Origin: an uncultured Lachnospiraceae bacterium
GTDB lineage: Bacteria > Bacillota > Clostridia > Lachnospirales > Lachnospiraceae
DNA: 64,000 nucleotides
Direction: 5' to 3'
Assembly: GCA_910586015.1 (NCBI GenBank)
Contig: CAJUGJ010000006.1
Coordinates: 62,001-126,000, forward strand
The notes beneath the pieces were generated by a model. That model worked only from the letters and a program-made list of their open reading frames with translations. It was not told where the DNA came from and ran no database searches. The position numbers were made by a program, and so were the translations under genes. Positions 26,635 to 35,678 of the stretch are shown one piece after another (positions within the stretch are counted from its first letter, which is position 1; each line of letters starts with the position of its first letter).

Positions 26635-27198
26635 ATGCTTCTCTCACTTTCTATTTTATCAAAATCACAATCTGTAAAAATAATCTATCTTTGACAAAGT
26701 ACCACTCCTTCCCTTTATATTTTGTGATATCCAATAAATATTTAGATTTGGAATTGAAAATATACTCTATTTTATCATCATTTTTTCTCTGAGCAACTCT
26801 TTGGATGTAAACGGTTATTTTTTGGCTCCAAATGGTAGAATTCCTTTTTATAATAAATATTTCTTCGTCTTAATCATACTCTATACATATTTAATGCTTA
26901 TTTTAAAATTTAGGAAATTAAATTAACTATTTTGATAAGGATTTTCTTTTACTTTTACTCTTTATCATTATCCAATTTTATATATTTTGGTGTATATGTT
27001 TCTTCTATAAACTTTAATCTCTATAACAAAAACTATAGTAAGAATATGATTAATTCTTATTAAAAACACAAAAAAGCAGTCCATTTTTAAGAACTGCTTT
27101 TTTGTGTGGTATAACCGAACTGTTAGCATTTAGGTATTTGAAACCCGTTGTATCAAGGGATTCTGACACATTTTGCAATTCGATATGTGAATTTGATA
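26635..27198. other. 564-base non-coding stretch
   Basis: Mostly featureless AT-rich DNA up to 27060. It ends with the hairpin at 27066-27107 and an inverted repeat TTGCAATT (27173-27180)/AATTGCAA (27207-27214). I see no gene, rRNA, tRNA or known riboswitch. It marks the border of the accessory island to the right. Confidence 0.5.
27066..27107 (-). terminator. Terminator of the XRE/membrane-peptide operon
   Basis: Perfect 15-base arms ACACAAAAAAGCAGT/ACTGCTTTTTTGTGT with a 12-base loop; the minus strand continues TTTTTAATAA. Confidence 0.8.
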
Positions 27199-27432
27199 TC
27201 ATGCGAAATTGCAATATCGTTTATAAAAAAACTTGGCTAAGAAAGAACATATTATAATTCCGATAGCATAGGGAATAATAAATAAAAAGGCTACGCTCGC
27301 TGAACCACTATATCCAGCATATCGGATTCCCCATTGTATACTACAATAATTATATGCGACTGTAGCACACATAACATTTGATAGTAAAATGGCAAGAGAA
27401 GCAAAAAGATAGAACAAGAATTTATTTTTCAT
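27199..27432 (-). CDS. Small two-helix membrane protein
   Basis: 77 residues with two or more hydrophobic helices (FYLFASLAILLSNVMCA; AFLFIIPYAIGIIICSFL). The ATG at 27432 follows GGAGGTAATTAAT. It lies 19 bases downstream of an XRE regulator that itself has a membrane tail, so the two are probably one unit. No family recognised; the regulator may be controlled by membrane contact with this protein (inference). Confidence 0.65.
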   Translation of the reverse strand: MKNKFLFYLFASLAILLSNVMCATVAYNYCSIQWGIRYAGYSGSASVAFLFIIPYAIGIIICSFLAKFFYKRYCNFA

Positions 27433-27451
27433 ATTAATTACCTCCACGAAA

Positions 27452-27907
27452 CTATTTTTTTTTGAGTATCAGAATAATCCCAATTACCATAAACAGAATA
27501 AAAAATAAAATAAGAATTCCTGTGCCATTTAGTGTAATCACCGACGATTCGTTTATTTGTTGTACAGTAGATGGCTGTATAATCATTAAAATACCAAACA
27601 GAACTAGACAAATAGCTCCCATTAAACACAAAGCAATTCCAATTCTACTTTCTATTAGTTTGTTTGCTGTGTCATCCTTTTTTTGCTCTGTAGTATCAGA
27701 ACTATTATTTGAACTTTTGTCATTTGTAAGTTCATCTATTGTGATTTGAAAACATTCGCTTAATGCCTTCAATTTATCTAATTCTGGGGTTGACAATCCT
27801 CCTTCCCACTTTGAAATTGCTTGTCTTGATACTCCAATTCTCTCCGCAAGTTGTTCTTGTGATAGTCTGTTCTTTCGTCTGAGTGTATATATTTTTTCGG
27901 ACAGCAT
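27452..27907 (-). CDS. XRE-family regulator with C-terminal membrane segments
   Basis: 151 residues. Residues 1-65 are a Cro/CI-type helix-turn-helix (LSQEQLAERIGVSRQAISKWE). After a hydrophilic linker two membrane helices follow (about 92-112 and 128-148). Such membrane-tethered XRE proteins are common in Firmicutes and often sit beside small membrane or resistance genes. A GCAACT/AGTTGC palindrome 70 bases upstream could be its operator. Confidence 0.88.
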   Translation of the reverse strand: MLSEKIYTLRRKNRLSQEQLAERIGVSRQAISKWEGGLSTPELDKLKALSECFQITIDELTNDKSSNNSSDTTEQKKDDTANKLIESRIGIALCLMGAICLVLFGILMIIQPSTVQQINESSVITLNGTGILILFFILFMVIGIILILKKK

Positions 27908-27978
27908 TTACTCTACCTCCTTGCTCAAAGCATATCGTATTCTGCTGTGGCATACTACCAACTACTACTGAAATAGCC

Positions 27979-27993
27979 GCAACTGGTAGTTGC
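27979..27993. promoter_or_regulatory. Possible XRE operator
   Basis: A perfect inverted repeat GCAACT-GGT-AGTTGC upstream of the XRE gene, within a 378-base gene-free stretch (27908-28285). Related CAACTAC-type half-sites occur at 27955-27968. No gene was supported in the rest of that stretch. Confidence 0.35.
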
Positions 27994-28285
27994 ATTTGAA
28001 TATTTTTAACTATTTCTAATAATATAATACTTTTTTGTCTATTACAAGACTAATGAAATCGACAAAGGTTTGGAAATGGTACTTTGAACAAATAGGCTTA
28101 TGTCTATTTATTCAACATGGTTCGTTCTCACTATTTTCACTCAGAAACTGGTGTGACAGTGATGTTTTTTTGAAGTCTTCCAAATAAACATTTTTGCGAA
28201 CCCAATACAGAAAAAATTTCAAGAGGGTTGAAAAACGGTGGCTTTTATGATAGGTTAAATAAAAAAATAACAAGGAGTACCTATA

Positions 28286-28600
28286 ATGAAAAATACCTAT
28301 ATTAAAAAAATATGGTATGAATTTTTGGAAACACAAAGTCTGGTTGATTGTTCTGATTGTAATTCAGATGTGATTTTTGAATTGAGCGATGGTAGCAAAT
28401 GGGTAGCTACTTTTTTTACTTATAAGAACATTGAAACTTTACGAAAGAAAAATCAGTTATCTGGTGAATGTTTAAATGGTACCTATTTTTGTGCAACGGA
28501 TATGATTTTAATTTCTGAAATGTCTGATAAGATTATTAAGGCTGTTTTAGATGAAATGCTTTCACATGATGAAATAGAAATTTACTGTACAAAAATTTAA
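28286..28600 (+). CDS. Hypothetical small acidic protein, possible orphan immunity protein
   Basis: 104 residues, cytoplasmic, no signal peptide. Start supported by AAGGAGTACCTATA. It has the look of polymorphic-toxin immunity proteins or their relatives: small, single domain, acidic, with motifs such as FELSDGSKWVATFF and LSGECLNGTYF. No toxin gene is next to it. Family membership cannot be shown by eye; a plus-strand terminator hairpin follows. Confidence 0.6.
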   Translation: MKNTYIKKIWYEFLETQSLVDCSDCNSDVIFELSDGSKWVATFFTYKNIETLRKKNQLSGECLNGTYFCATDMILISEMSDKIIKAVLDEMLSHDEIEIYCTKI

Positions 28601-28624
28601 GAATAGTAAAATTATATACATAAC

Positions 28625-28684
28625 TTATAAGTAGAAGCTCTTTCATTACTCCAAAAATTAGAGAACTCCTGCTTATAAATTTTT
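28625..28684 (+). terminator. Terminator after the 104-residue gene
   Basis: Arms TTATAAGTAGAAG.. (28625-28640) and ..CTCCTGCTTATAA (28661-28678), with wobble pairs, followed by a T-run from 28680. Confidence 0.6.
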
Positions 28685-28769
28685 GAATTAAAAATATAAA
28701 TACTCTAAATTCCAAAGTGTATTATATATTTATCATTTTTTATTGCTTCCTCTATTTTATTACTTACTA

Positions 28770-28814
28770 AAGGGATGATAACATAAATAGTACATATCTA
28801 TGTCATCATCCCTT
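28770..28814. repeat. Near-perfect 20-base inverted repeat at pseudogene end
   Basis: Arms 28770-28789 and 28795-28814 (AAGGGATGAT ... ATCATCCCTT) pair with only two G-U wobbles around a 5-base loop, followed by TTTT on the plus strand. It lies exactly where similarity to the Rpn gene stops. It is either a terminator or a small mobile hairpin. Confidence 0.6.
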
Positions 28815-29262
28815 TTGAAATCTACCATATAATCTAAAAATACTTTTAACTCCTGACTGACATCTTCTTATTTTCCTTTCGCATTTAGAAACAGTTTTGT
28901 TGTTCCATCTTTTAATGTGAGAGTAGTATCTTCTTTGTATAGATTCCTAAAGGTATACTTATGTCTTCCCCTTCCAAATAAATCAAAAGAACAAAGAAAG
29001 ATAATATAGCTTGGTTTGGTAAAACTCACCTTTCTCTATCATCTGTAAGTCAATCATGCCTTGATAATACCGACTTCTTTTTGGTAATTCTTTTGTATTT
29101 GTAGTCTGCATCTCAATATCATATACTGTTTCCTTTTCATCTTTTACATAAACATCTAGTCGTACTCTACATGTTCTATTTTTAATTCTGGTAAAATCCT
29201 TTGAAGTAACTCTTTACATAACTCTGGATCTGTCATTACTTTTCCAAAAGCTATTTTCAGAC
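28815..29262 (-). pseudogene. Decayed Rpn-family (PD-(D/E)XK) recombination-promoting nuclease/transposase-like gene
   Basis: Reading the minus strand in three frames gives consecutive family blocks. First GKVMTDPELCKELLQRILPE (from 29262). Then, after a deletion and frame change, RLDVYVKDEKETVYDIEMQT and RSRYYQGMIDLQMIEKGEFY, which hold the nuclease D...E-x-Q core. Then in another frame FDLFGRGRHKYTF, KDGTTKLFLNAKGK, an in-frame stop, and EDVSQELKVFLDYM. The start and the C-terminal third are gone. No functional protein can be made. Confidence 0.85.
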
Positions 29263-29354
29263 AGCAAGTTTTTTGGGAAAGCTATTCCATCTAACAGGCT
29301 GATGTTGTATAATAAAGTCTGTTATAAATTATTTTATTCAAGGAGAAGTAAGTT

Positions 29355-29696
29355 ATGGTCATTGATAGTTGGGAAAACGGTCAATATAAGGAAATCTGGG
29401 TTTATTTAAAAGAAACAGATGATGAGCGAGCAATGTGTGGATTGATAAATGGTGATTATGGTTGGCTCAATTATTATAACGAGGAAGGGGATTCAGGATT
29501 AAGTTCCAGAAACCCAAACTATACTGGCATAGATAATGATAGTGAGACCATGAACTTTATAATAAATGGTGAACTTAACCCATATCCATTATCTTATGTG
29601 TTGCCTGCAGAACAGGTGGTGAAGGCTCTTGAATATTTTGAACAATACCATAAAATACCTCCATTTATAATGTGGCATGATGATAATTACCCTTAA
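29355..29696 (+). CDS. Imm1-like orphan immunity protein
   Basis: 113 residues, cytoplasmic and acidic. The layout fits Imm1-type immunity proteins of polymorphic toxin systems: an opening strand pair, a central Gly/Asn-rich stretch, then the closing helix and Trp strand (LPAEQVVKALEYFEQ, then PPFIMWHDD). Start supported by AAGGAGAAGTAAGTT; TATAAT (29310-29315) lies upstream. No cognate toxin is present, as often seen for immunity genes kept against neighbours' toxins. Assignment by pattern only. Confidence 0.55.
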   Translation: MVIDSWENGQYKEIWVYLKETDDERAMCGLINGDYGWLNYYNEEGDSGLSSRNPNYTGIDNDSETMNFIINGELNPYPLSYVLPAEQVVKALEYFEQYHKIPPFIMWHDDNYP

Positions 29697-29788
29697 TAAC
29701 TATTTTTTATGGTATCTTCTAAACATGGATATCTTCCTATTTTTTCAAGCCCTCTAAATCCGCATAAATACTAGCTTTTTAATACTTC

Positions 29789-30694
29789 CTATAACTCATA
29801 AGGAGTACTCTGGTACACGTAATAATTAAGCCAATTACTGTACATTGTGTTTGCATGTGCTCTCCAAAGAAGATTGGGTTTTAAATCAGGACAATCTTTT
29901 GGATAATAATTTTTTGGAAGGTCAATCTCAAGTCCTTTACCTAAATCCCTTTTGTATTCTTTATCTAGTGTCATACGATCATATTCTGGATGTCCCATAA
30001 CAAAAAGTTGCTTTCCACCCTCTGCCAGTATAATAAATACTCCTACTTCTTCCGATTCCGCGAGTATAGTAAGCTTTGGATGTTTTCTGATTTCCTCTGT
30101 TGAAACTTCAGTATGTCTTGAATGGGGTGCATAAAAAATATCATCAAATCCTCTTACAAAGGGCTCTTTTCTTTTTAGTACACGATGTTCATACACTCCA
30201 AATACCTTTTTTTCAAGTATCTGTTTTTGAATTCCATAGTGATAATAAAGTCCTGCCTGTGCTCCCCAACATACATGTAAAGTAGAAGTAATATGTGTTT
30301 TTGACCATTCCATAATAGCCTTTAGTTCTTCCCAATAACTTACCTCTTCAAATTCCATCTGTTCTACTGGTGCACCGGTAATCAGCAGTCCATCAAACTT
30401 TTTTTCTTTGATATCTTCAAAAGTCAGATAAAATTGCTCTAAATGACTGACTGCTGTATTTTTTCCTATATAAGAAGCAGTTGTAAGAAATATAATATCT
30501 ACTTGTAATGGTGTATTGGAAAGGCTTCTAAGTAGTTGAAGTTCTGTTTCTTCTTTTAAAGGCATTAAATTTAAAATTACGATTTTTAGAGGTCGAATAT
30601 CTTGATGTAATGCTCTTGTTTCATCCATAATAAAAATATTTTCTTCCTCTAATATTTTTTTTGCTGGTAAATTACTTTGTACCTTAATGGGCAT
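29789..30694 (-). CDS. metA: Homoserine O-acetyltransferase (MetA family)
   Basis: 301 residues, full length. Transfers an acyl group to homoserine in methionine synthesis. Catalytic Cys142 (HVCWGAQAG), His235 and Glu237 (MGHPEYD) are all present. Residue 111 is Glu (GAPVEQMEFE); in this family Glu111 goes with acetyl-CoA and Gly111 with succinyl-CoA, so acetyltransfer is predicted. It starts two bases after ligA and is co-transcribed with it; GGGAGG precedes the start. No S-box riboswitch lies between them. Confidence 0.93.
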   Translation of the reverse strand: MPIKVQSNLPAKKILEEENIFIMDETRALHQDIRPLKIVILNLMPLKEETELQLLRSLSNTPLQVDIIFLTTASYIGKNTAVSHLEQFYLTFEDIKEKKFDGLLITGAPVEQMEFEEVSYWEELKAIMEWSKTHITSTLHVCWGAQAGLYYHYGIQKQILEKKVFGVYEHRVLKRKEPFVRGFDDIFYAPHSRHTEVSTEEIRKHPKLTILAESEEVGVFIILAEGGKQLFVMGHPEYDRMTLDKEYKRDLGKGLEIDLPKNYYPKDCPDLKPNLLWRAHANTMYSNWLNYYVYQSTPYEL

Positions 30695-30696
30695 AT

Positions 30697-32676
30697 CTAT
30701 TCCTCCCCTTGAACCTCTTGTAATAGTGCTATAAATTCTTCTTCTGTAATAACAGGAATATTTAACTCTCTTGCCTTTTTATTTTTGGAAGAATTCGAGG
30801 TATTATCATTATTGATCAAGTAGTTCGTTTTCGAACTAACGGAACCAGATACTTTGCCACCTAATCGTTCAATTTCCTCTTTTAATACATTTCTATTTTC
30901 ATACTTCGTTAAACTTCCTGTGATAACAAATGTCTTTCCATCTAAAACTTGAGCAGCTTGCTCTTTTTCTGGCTCAAACTGAATTTCTTCTAAGACATCA
31001 AGTGCTGTCTTTTTATTATTCTCTTTTTCAAAGAAACTTACAAAAGTATTTGCAATTACTTCTCCTACTCCTTCTATTCCTGTCAGATCCTCTGCTTTTG
31101 CCTCTAACACTTTTGTTATATCATTTTTATATTCTTTACAGATTAATTTTGCTGTGGATAATCCAATATTTAAAATACCAAGACTAAAAATAAATTTTGC
31201 AGGAGTCGTTGTTCTGGCACGATTAATTGAAGTTATTAAATTAGCAAAAGAACGTTTTCCAAATCCATCCATTTTTGTAATTTCTTCTTCATATTTTTCC
31301 AGATGAAACAGATCTGCTAGTTCACTGACAAATCCCTTTGCAATTAACTTTTCAATCGTGGCTTCTGAAAGTCCCTCTATATTCATTGCATCTCTGCCTA
31401 CAAAATGAGTAAATGCTTTTATTTTTTTTGCTAAACAATCTGGATTTGTACAAATTAATACTTTTACATCATTTTCTTCTTTGATCTGAGTTTTTCCTTT
31501 ACAAACAGGACATTCTTCTGGTATTGCACAAATTCCGCTTTTAGTTAAATTTTCTGCTACCTGTGGAATGATCATATTGGCTTTATATACTTGAATCATA
31601 TCTCCAATTCCAAGTTCTAACCCTTCCATAATACTGATATTATGCAGACTTGCCCGGCTGACCGTTGTACCTTCTAGTTCTACTGGTTCAAATATAGCAA
31701 TTGGATTAATTAAGCCTGTTCTTGAAGCACTCCATTCTATTTCTAGCAGTTTTGTTTCCTTTAATTCATCTTTCCATTTAAAAGCAATGGCATCTCTTGG
31801 ATATTTTGCAGTTCTTCCCAATGATTGTCCATAGGCAATATCATTATATATTAATACTAATCCATCTGATGGATAGTCATTGTGTTCAATCTGTTCTGCA
31901 AACCATTGAACACTTTTTTCTATATTATCTGCACAGACAAGATATTGTTCTACCACTTCAAATCCCTGATTTCTCAACCAGTCAAACTGCTCTTTTCTAG
32001 TTGTAAACGAACAGTCTTCTCCTGTTTTTATCAATGCAAATGCTACAAAGTTTACATTTCTTTTAGCTGTAATTTCATTGTTTAACTGTCTTACTGCACC
32101 ACTACAGAGATTTCTTGGATTTTTATACTTTGCTTCTCCCTCTTCTATTTTAGCATTGATACGTTCAAAATCTGAATAGCGAATCACAGCTTCTCCACGA
32201 AGAATTAACTCTCCTAAATAAGAGATTTTTAAAGGGATATTTTGAAATACTTTTGCATTATTCGTAACTACCTCTCCTACTTCTCCATTTCCTCTTGTAA
32301 CTGCTTTCACTAAATTTCCATCTCGATAGGTAAGCACTATCGTCAGTCCGTCCATCTTCCAAGACAAAACTCCCTCTTTTTGTCCCAACCATTCTTTTAA
32401 TGCTTCTACTTCTTTTGTCTTATCCAAGGAAAGCATCTGTGACTCATGTTGTTCTTTTGGAAGCTCACTGACTACCTCATATCCTGTTTTTTGAGTAGGA
32501 CTGCTTGCAAAAATCAGACCAGTTTCTTTTTCCAATGCTAAAAGTTCATCGTAGAGTTTATCATACTCAAAATTACTCATAATTTCTTGATCTTTTTGCT
32601 CATACATATAGGCAGCTTTATTTAAAAGTTCAATTAATTCCTGAATACGCTGACGTTTCAATTCCATTTGTTCCAT
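30697..32676 (-). CDS. ligA: NAD-dependent DNA ligase
   Basis: 659 residues, full length. Order: Ia and adenylation domain with AMP-acceptor Lys107 (SWKMDGLTIV), OB fold, four-cysteine zinc finger at about 393-418 (CPVC ... CTNPDC), helix-hairpin-helix region, and a C-terminal BRCT domain (VLDGKTFVITGSLT). Seals nicks in replication and repair. Lies between rluF-like and metA in an apparent operon. Start follows TAAGGAGGCTAAGA. Confidence 0.96.
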   Translation of the reverse strand: MEQMELKRQRIQELIELLNKAAYMYEQKDQEIMSNFEYDKLYDELLALEKETGLIFASSPTQKTGYEVVSELPKEQHESQMLSLDKTKEVEALKEWLGQKEGVLSWKMDGLTIVLTYRDGNLVKAVTRGNGEVGEVVTNNAKVFQNIPLKISYLGELILRGEAVIRYSDFERINAKIEEGEAKYKNPRNLCSGAVRQLNNEITAKRNVNFVAFALIKTGEDCSFTTRKEQFDWLRNQGFEVVEQYLVCADNIEKSVQWFAEQIEHNDYPSDGLVLIYNDIAYGQSLGRTAKYPRDAIAFKWKDELKETKLLEIEWSASRTGLINPIAIFEPVELEGTTVSRASLHNISIMEGLELGIGDMIQVYKANMIIPQVAENLTKSGICAIPEECPVCKGKTQIKEENDVKVLICTNPDCLAKKIKAFTHFVGRDAMNIEGLSEATIEKLIAKGFVSELADLFHLEKYEEEITKMDGFGKRSFANLITSINRARTTTPAKFIFSLGILNIGLSTAKLICKEYKNDITKVLEAKAEDLTGIEGVGEVIANTFVSFFEKENNKKTALDVLEEIQFEPEKEQAAQVLDGKTFVITGSLTKYENRNVLKEEIERLGGKVSGSVSSKTNYLINNDNTSNSSKNKKARELNIPVITEEEFIALLQEVQGEE

Positions 32677-32713
32677 TCTTAGCCTCCTTACTGCAACTGT
32701 TTTTTACAAGTAA

Positions 32714-33484
32714 TTAAAAATTTTTATTATGCGGATCTAAATTTTGTGTCAACTCCAACTTTAATTCTTCCAATTCCCAATCTGTTAAATTTCGATAAGT
32801 TCCGGGTTTTAATCTTCCTAGATGAATATTCATAATCCGAATTCTTTTTAGTTGTGTTACACGATAATCTAAAGTTTCACACATTCGTCGAATTTGACGA
32901 TTTAATCCTTGTGTTAAAATAATTCGAAAGGTTGTTTTATCAACCTCTTCTACATGACAAGGCTTTGTTATTGTATCAAGAATCGGTACACCTTCTGACA
33001 TTTTCTTTAAAAACTGTGCTGTCAGAGGTTTATTGACACTTACAAGATATTCTTTTTCATGTTCATAACTGCTTTTTAATATCTTATCCATTACCATTCC
33101 ATGGTTTGTCAAAAGAATTAATCCTTCTGAATCTTTATCTAAGCGTCCTATCGGATAAATTCTACTCTCATAGTGAATATAGTCAATAATATTATCTGGT
33201 TCATCTTTTGCAGTAGTACAAACAATACCTTTTGGTTTGTAAAATGCCAGTAAAATAAGACGTGTTTCTGGCTTTATTTCTTTTCCCAAAAATGTAACTT
33301 TTTGTTGTGGCAGTACTTTACTCCCGGGTACTGCTACTTTCCCATCAATCTCTACATCTCCTGCTTCAATATGACGGTCTGCTTCTCTTCTGGAACAAAT
33401 TCCCGCATCGCTTAAATATTTATTAATTCGAACGGCTTTTTCCTGATCTTCTCTCTCAAAAAATTTTTTTCTGTGTTTTGCCAT
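32714..33484 (-). CDS. RluF/RsuA-type pseudouridine synthase
   Basis: 256 residues. N-terminal S4 RNA-binding domain (VRINKYLSDAGICSRREADRHI), then the catalytic domain with motif GRLDKDSEG containing the catalytic Asp, and the late motif GLNRQIRRMCETLDYRV, typical of the RluB/E/F-RsuA group. Modifies uridine in 23S rRNA (RluF-like by ILTQGLNRQIRRM) or tRNA. 37 bases upstream of ligA. Confidence 0.9.
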   Translation of the reverse strand: MAKHRKKFFEREDQEKAVRINKYLSDAGICSRREADRHIEAGDVEIDGKVAVPGSKVLPQQKVTFLGKEIKPETRLILLAFYKPKGIVCTTAKDEPDNIIDYIHYESRIYPIGRLDKDSEGLILLTNHGMVMDKILKSSYEHEKEYLVSVNKPLTAQFLKKMSEGVPILDTITKPCHVEEVDKTTFRIILTQGLNRQIRRMCETLDYRVTQLKRIRIMNIHLGRLKPGTYRNLTDWELEELKLELTQNLDPHNKNF

Positions 33485-33602
33485 GATCAGATTTTCCTTT
33501 CTTTCACGGTTACTTCTCTCTAGTATTTAAGTATACCACAAATGAACGCTTGTTTCTATCATTATTTATTTCATTATTTTTATTATTTTTTCAAATAGAC
33601 TA

Positions 33603-33631
33603 TTTACATTTTATAAAAGATCCGTTATACT
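33603..33631 (+). promoter_or_regulatory. Promoter of tRNA-Arg
   Basis: -35 TTTACA (33603-33608), 17-base spacer, -10 TATACT (33626-33631), about 20 bases before the mature tRNA. Confidence 0.65.
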
Positions 33632-33650
33632 AAAAATGATCGTTCATTTT

Positions 33651-33723
33651 GCACCAGTAGCGCAGTGGATAGAGTAGCAGCTTCCGAAGCTGAAGGTCGT
33701 AGGTTCAAATCCTATCTGGTGCA
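33651..33723 (+). tRNA. tRNA-Arg (anticodon CCG)
   Basis: 73 bases. Acceptor stem GCACCAG pairs with CTGGTGC at the 3' end, T arm contains GGTTCAAATCC, anticodon loop TTCCGAA gives CCG. The anticodon stem has a G-A pair at its base. CCA is not encoded. Its own promoter precedes it and a terminator follows. Confidence 0.9.
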
Positions 33724-33759
33724 ATTCTCCCTAAAGAGAAAATTTATTTTTGTAAGACA

Positions 33760-33802
33760 AAAGGATTCGAAGCTTCCCTAAGCCATCGAATCCTTTATTT
33801 TT
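33760..33802 (+). terminator. Terminator after tRNA-Arg
   Basis: 11-base arms AAAGGATTCGA/TCGAATCCTTT, 15-base loop, then TTTATTTTT. Confidence 0.85.
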
Positions 33803-33846
33803 AAAGACTAATTCAGGACAAATACATTTTAGAAATGAGGATTATT

Positions 33847-34581
33847 ATGCAATATAAATATAGAAAATTGATTCTTTATAGTGCAATTGGAATCATGGGT
33901 CTTGGTATGGCTACATTCACGCTCTCCTCCCTTTCATCTGATTCCGAGCCAAAGACTGTTGAATCTGCCAATTTTAAAGATGAAACTTTAATAAAAGATG
34001 AACCCTCTCCAAGCATTGTTGTTACAGAAAAAACTCCTACTATAAATTCTTTGTCTCCCACCCCAACTTCAATACCAACTCCTACCACGATAGAAAATAA
34101 ATTAGAATATGACGCCTATCCAGAAATCAATGAACTATTGACTTCTTTTCTCAATGCCAAATTAGATTCTACAAATACTTTTGAAGATCTTGTTTTAAAT
34201 GCTACCCTAATTGATATTGAAAGTTATCAAAAAAAGACAGAATATATTAAAGCTTATCACAATATTCACTGTTATACTAAAAAAGGAATAAATGAAATTG
34301 ATTTTGTAGTATATCTTGTATATGAGGCAGAACTGCCCACTATACAAACCTATGCCCCATCTATTGAGGAACTTTATATTACGAAAGATCAATCAGAACG
34401 TCTATGGATTTATTTTGGAGAAATTGATACTAAAACACAGGAATTTTTAAAACAGATGCGAGAACAGTCTGATGTTTCTGAATTAATTGAATCTGTGAAT
34501 CAATCATTTCAAGAGGCTTTAGAAGAAGATTCTGCTTTAAACGAATTTTTTCAAAATCTAACCTCTTCTACTATAAAATAA
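33847..34581 (+). CDS. Membrane-anchored extracytoplasmic protein, unknown function
   Basis: 244 residues. One N-terminal membrane helix (about 8-27; ILYSAIGIMGLGMATFTL), a Ser/Thr/Pro-rich linker (SPTPTSIPTPTT) and a soluble domain from about 85. That domain has an NTF2-like look (NELLTSFLNAKLDSTNTFEDL; LYITKDQSERLWIYFGEID). The start at 33847 is chosen because TGAGG lies six bases before it. Its 3' end overlaps the convergent DUF5688 gene by 24 bases. Confidence 0.65.
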   Translation: MQYKYRKLILYSAIGIMGLGMATFTLSSLSSDSEPKTVESANFKDETLIKDEPSPSIVVTEKTPTINSLSPTPTSIPTPTTIENKLEYDAYPEINELLTSFLNAKLDSTNTFEDLVLNATLIDIESYQKKTEYIKAYHNIHCYTKKGINEIDFVVYLVYEAELPTIQTYAPSIEELYITKDQSERLWIYFGEIDTKTQEFLKQMREQSDVSELIESVNQSFQEALEEDSALNEFFQNLTSSTIK

Positions 34582-35493
34582 CTGTTGTAGTTGTATCTTT
34601 ATTTTAGAATATAAGTATGCCTGATCAGAAAGTACCTCTTCTTTTGCTACTTGTGTCTGATTAATTTCATTTACCATAGATGACATTTTAAATATATTTA
34701 TGTCGTTATCTGGAATTATTGGTACTAATATGACTTCATGAATACTTGATGGCAAAATAAAGAAATCATTGTTTATCTTTTTGGAAAAATTATCAAGAAG
34801 TTGAGGATATAAGATACAGGAGGCCCCATTAATCCCTTTTTGATTCGTTAGAATATACATTTTAGAATTTAAAGTAGATGTTTCTTTTTCCTGAAATATA
34901 GTTGAAAGATCAAAAAATTCTTCTAAAACAGTGGTAAGTGGCTGCAAAACTGCCGGAAATAATTTAGGTGTATTTTCAATAGCAAGTTTTCGGATTTCGT
35001 CTAAAGTCACTTCCCACATTGCAAGATGTTCTTTTGAAATACGTACTGTTCCAATTCCATCTTCCCCCTCTTGAATCAAACAGTGATAAGTAACTGCCAA
35101 ATCTAAAATTTTATCATGTGGTAGTGTTTCTAACAATTTCTTATTTTTTTCTCGATTGATAACCTGACAAATAATCGTATCTTTTCTTCGTTCAAATCCA
35201 AAGTCCAATATTTCATTATACTGGATACCTTTTTTCCGATAATCATTTATCAGATCTGCTGCTGTCTTTTTTAGATCCCCATGCTTTTCATACTCTTTAT
35301 AATATGGAAGTATATAAAAATTTGGAAGAGCAGTTTCCTTTGGGCGAATAATTAAAACAGCATCTAAAACCACTCCATTATTTTTTAATACTTGATGTAA
35401 TTCCACTCGATATCCTGTACCTAACTCTTTTCGTAGTTGTTCAATCAGTTCAGAAAGAAATTTTGTATATGGTATTCGATTATTTTCTTTCAT
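34558..35493 (-). CDS. DUF5688-family protein
   Basis: 311 residues, soluble. It resembles DUF5688 proteins, which are abundant in Lachnospiraceae and have no known function: the N-terminal YRVELHQVLKNNGVVLDAVLI, the central Tyr-Cys-Leu site before the strand GIGTVRISKEHLAMW, and the late FFILPSSIHEVILVP are as in that family. Single gene; start follows AAAAGGAGC. A palindrome TTTCCATGGAAA lies 40 bases upstream. Confidence 0.75.
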   Translation of the reverse strand: MKENNRIPYTKFLSELIEQLRKELGTGYRVELHQVLKNNGVVLDAVLIIRPKETALPNFYILPYYKEYEKHGDLKKTAADLINDYRKKGIQYNEILDFGFERRKDTIICQVINREKNKKLLETLPHDKILDLAVTYHCLIQEGEDGIGTVRISKEHLAMWEVTLDEIRKLAIENTPKLFPAVLQPLTTVLEEFFDLSTIFQEKETSTLNSKMYILTNQKGINGASCILYPQLLDNFSKKINNDFFILPSSIHEVILVPIIPDNDINIFKMSSMVNEINQTQVAKEEVLSDQAYLYSKIKIQLQQLFYSRRG

Positions 35494-35678
35494 ATTTTTT
35501 ATTGCTCCTTTTCTTACTTTTTATTGCATTTCCATGGAAATTCATCGAAAAAATGTTATGATATTATACTATAGATTATAGAATTCCTCAGATAAATTGA
35601 ATTAATTCTTCTTTATTTTACCAAGATTTAAGAAAAGAAACAAGATAAATCAAAGAAAAAGCTTTCACAAAATTATTT

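Noticed and set aside
26691..26720. Plus-strand TTGACA ... TATATT promoter-like pair
   Set aside because: Spacing of 19 bases and no plus-strand gene for over 1.5 kb.
28053..28187. 44-residue plus-strand reading frame before the 104-residue gene
   Set aside because: No ribosome binding site and no recognisable features.
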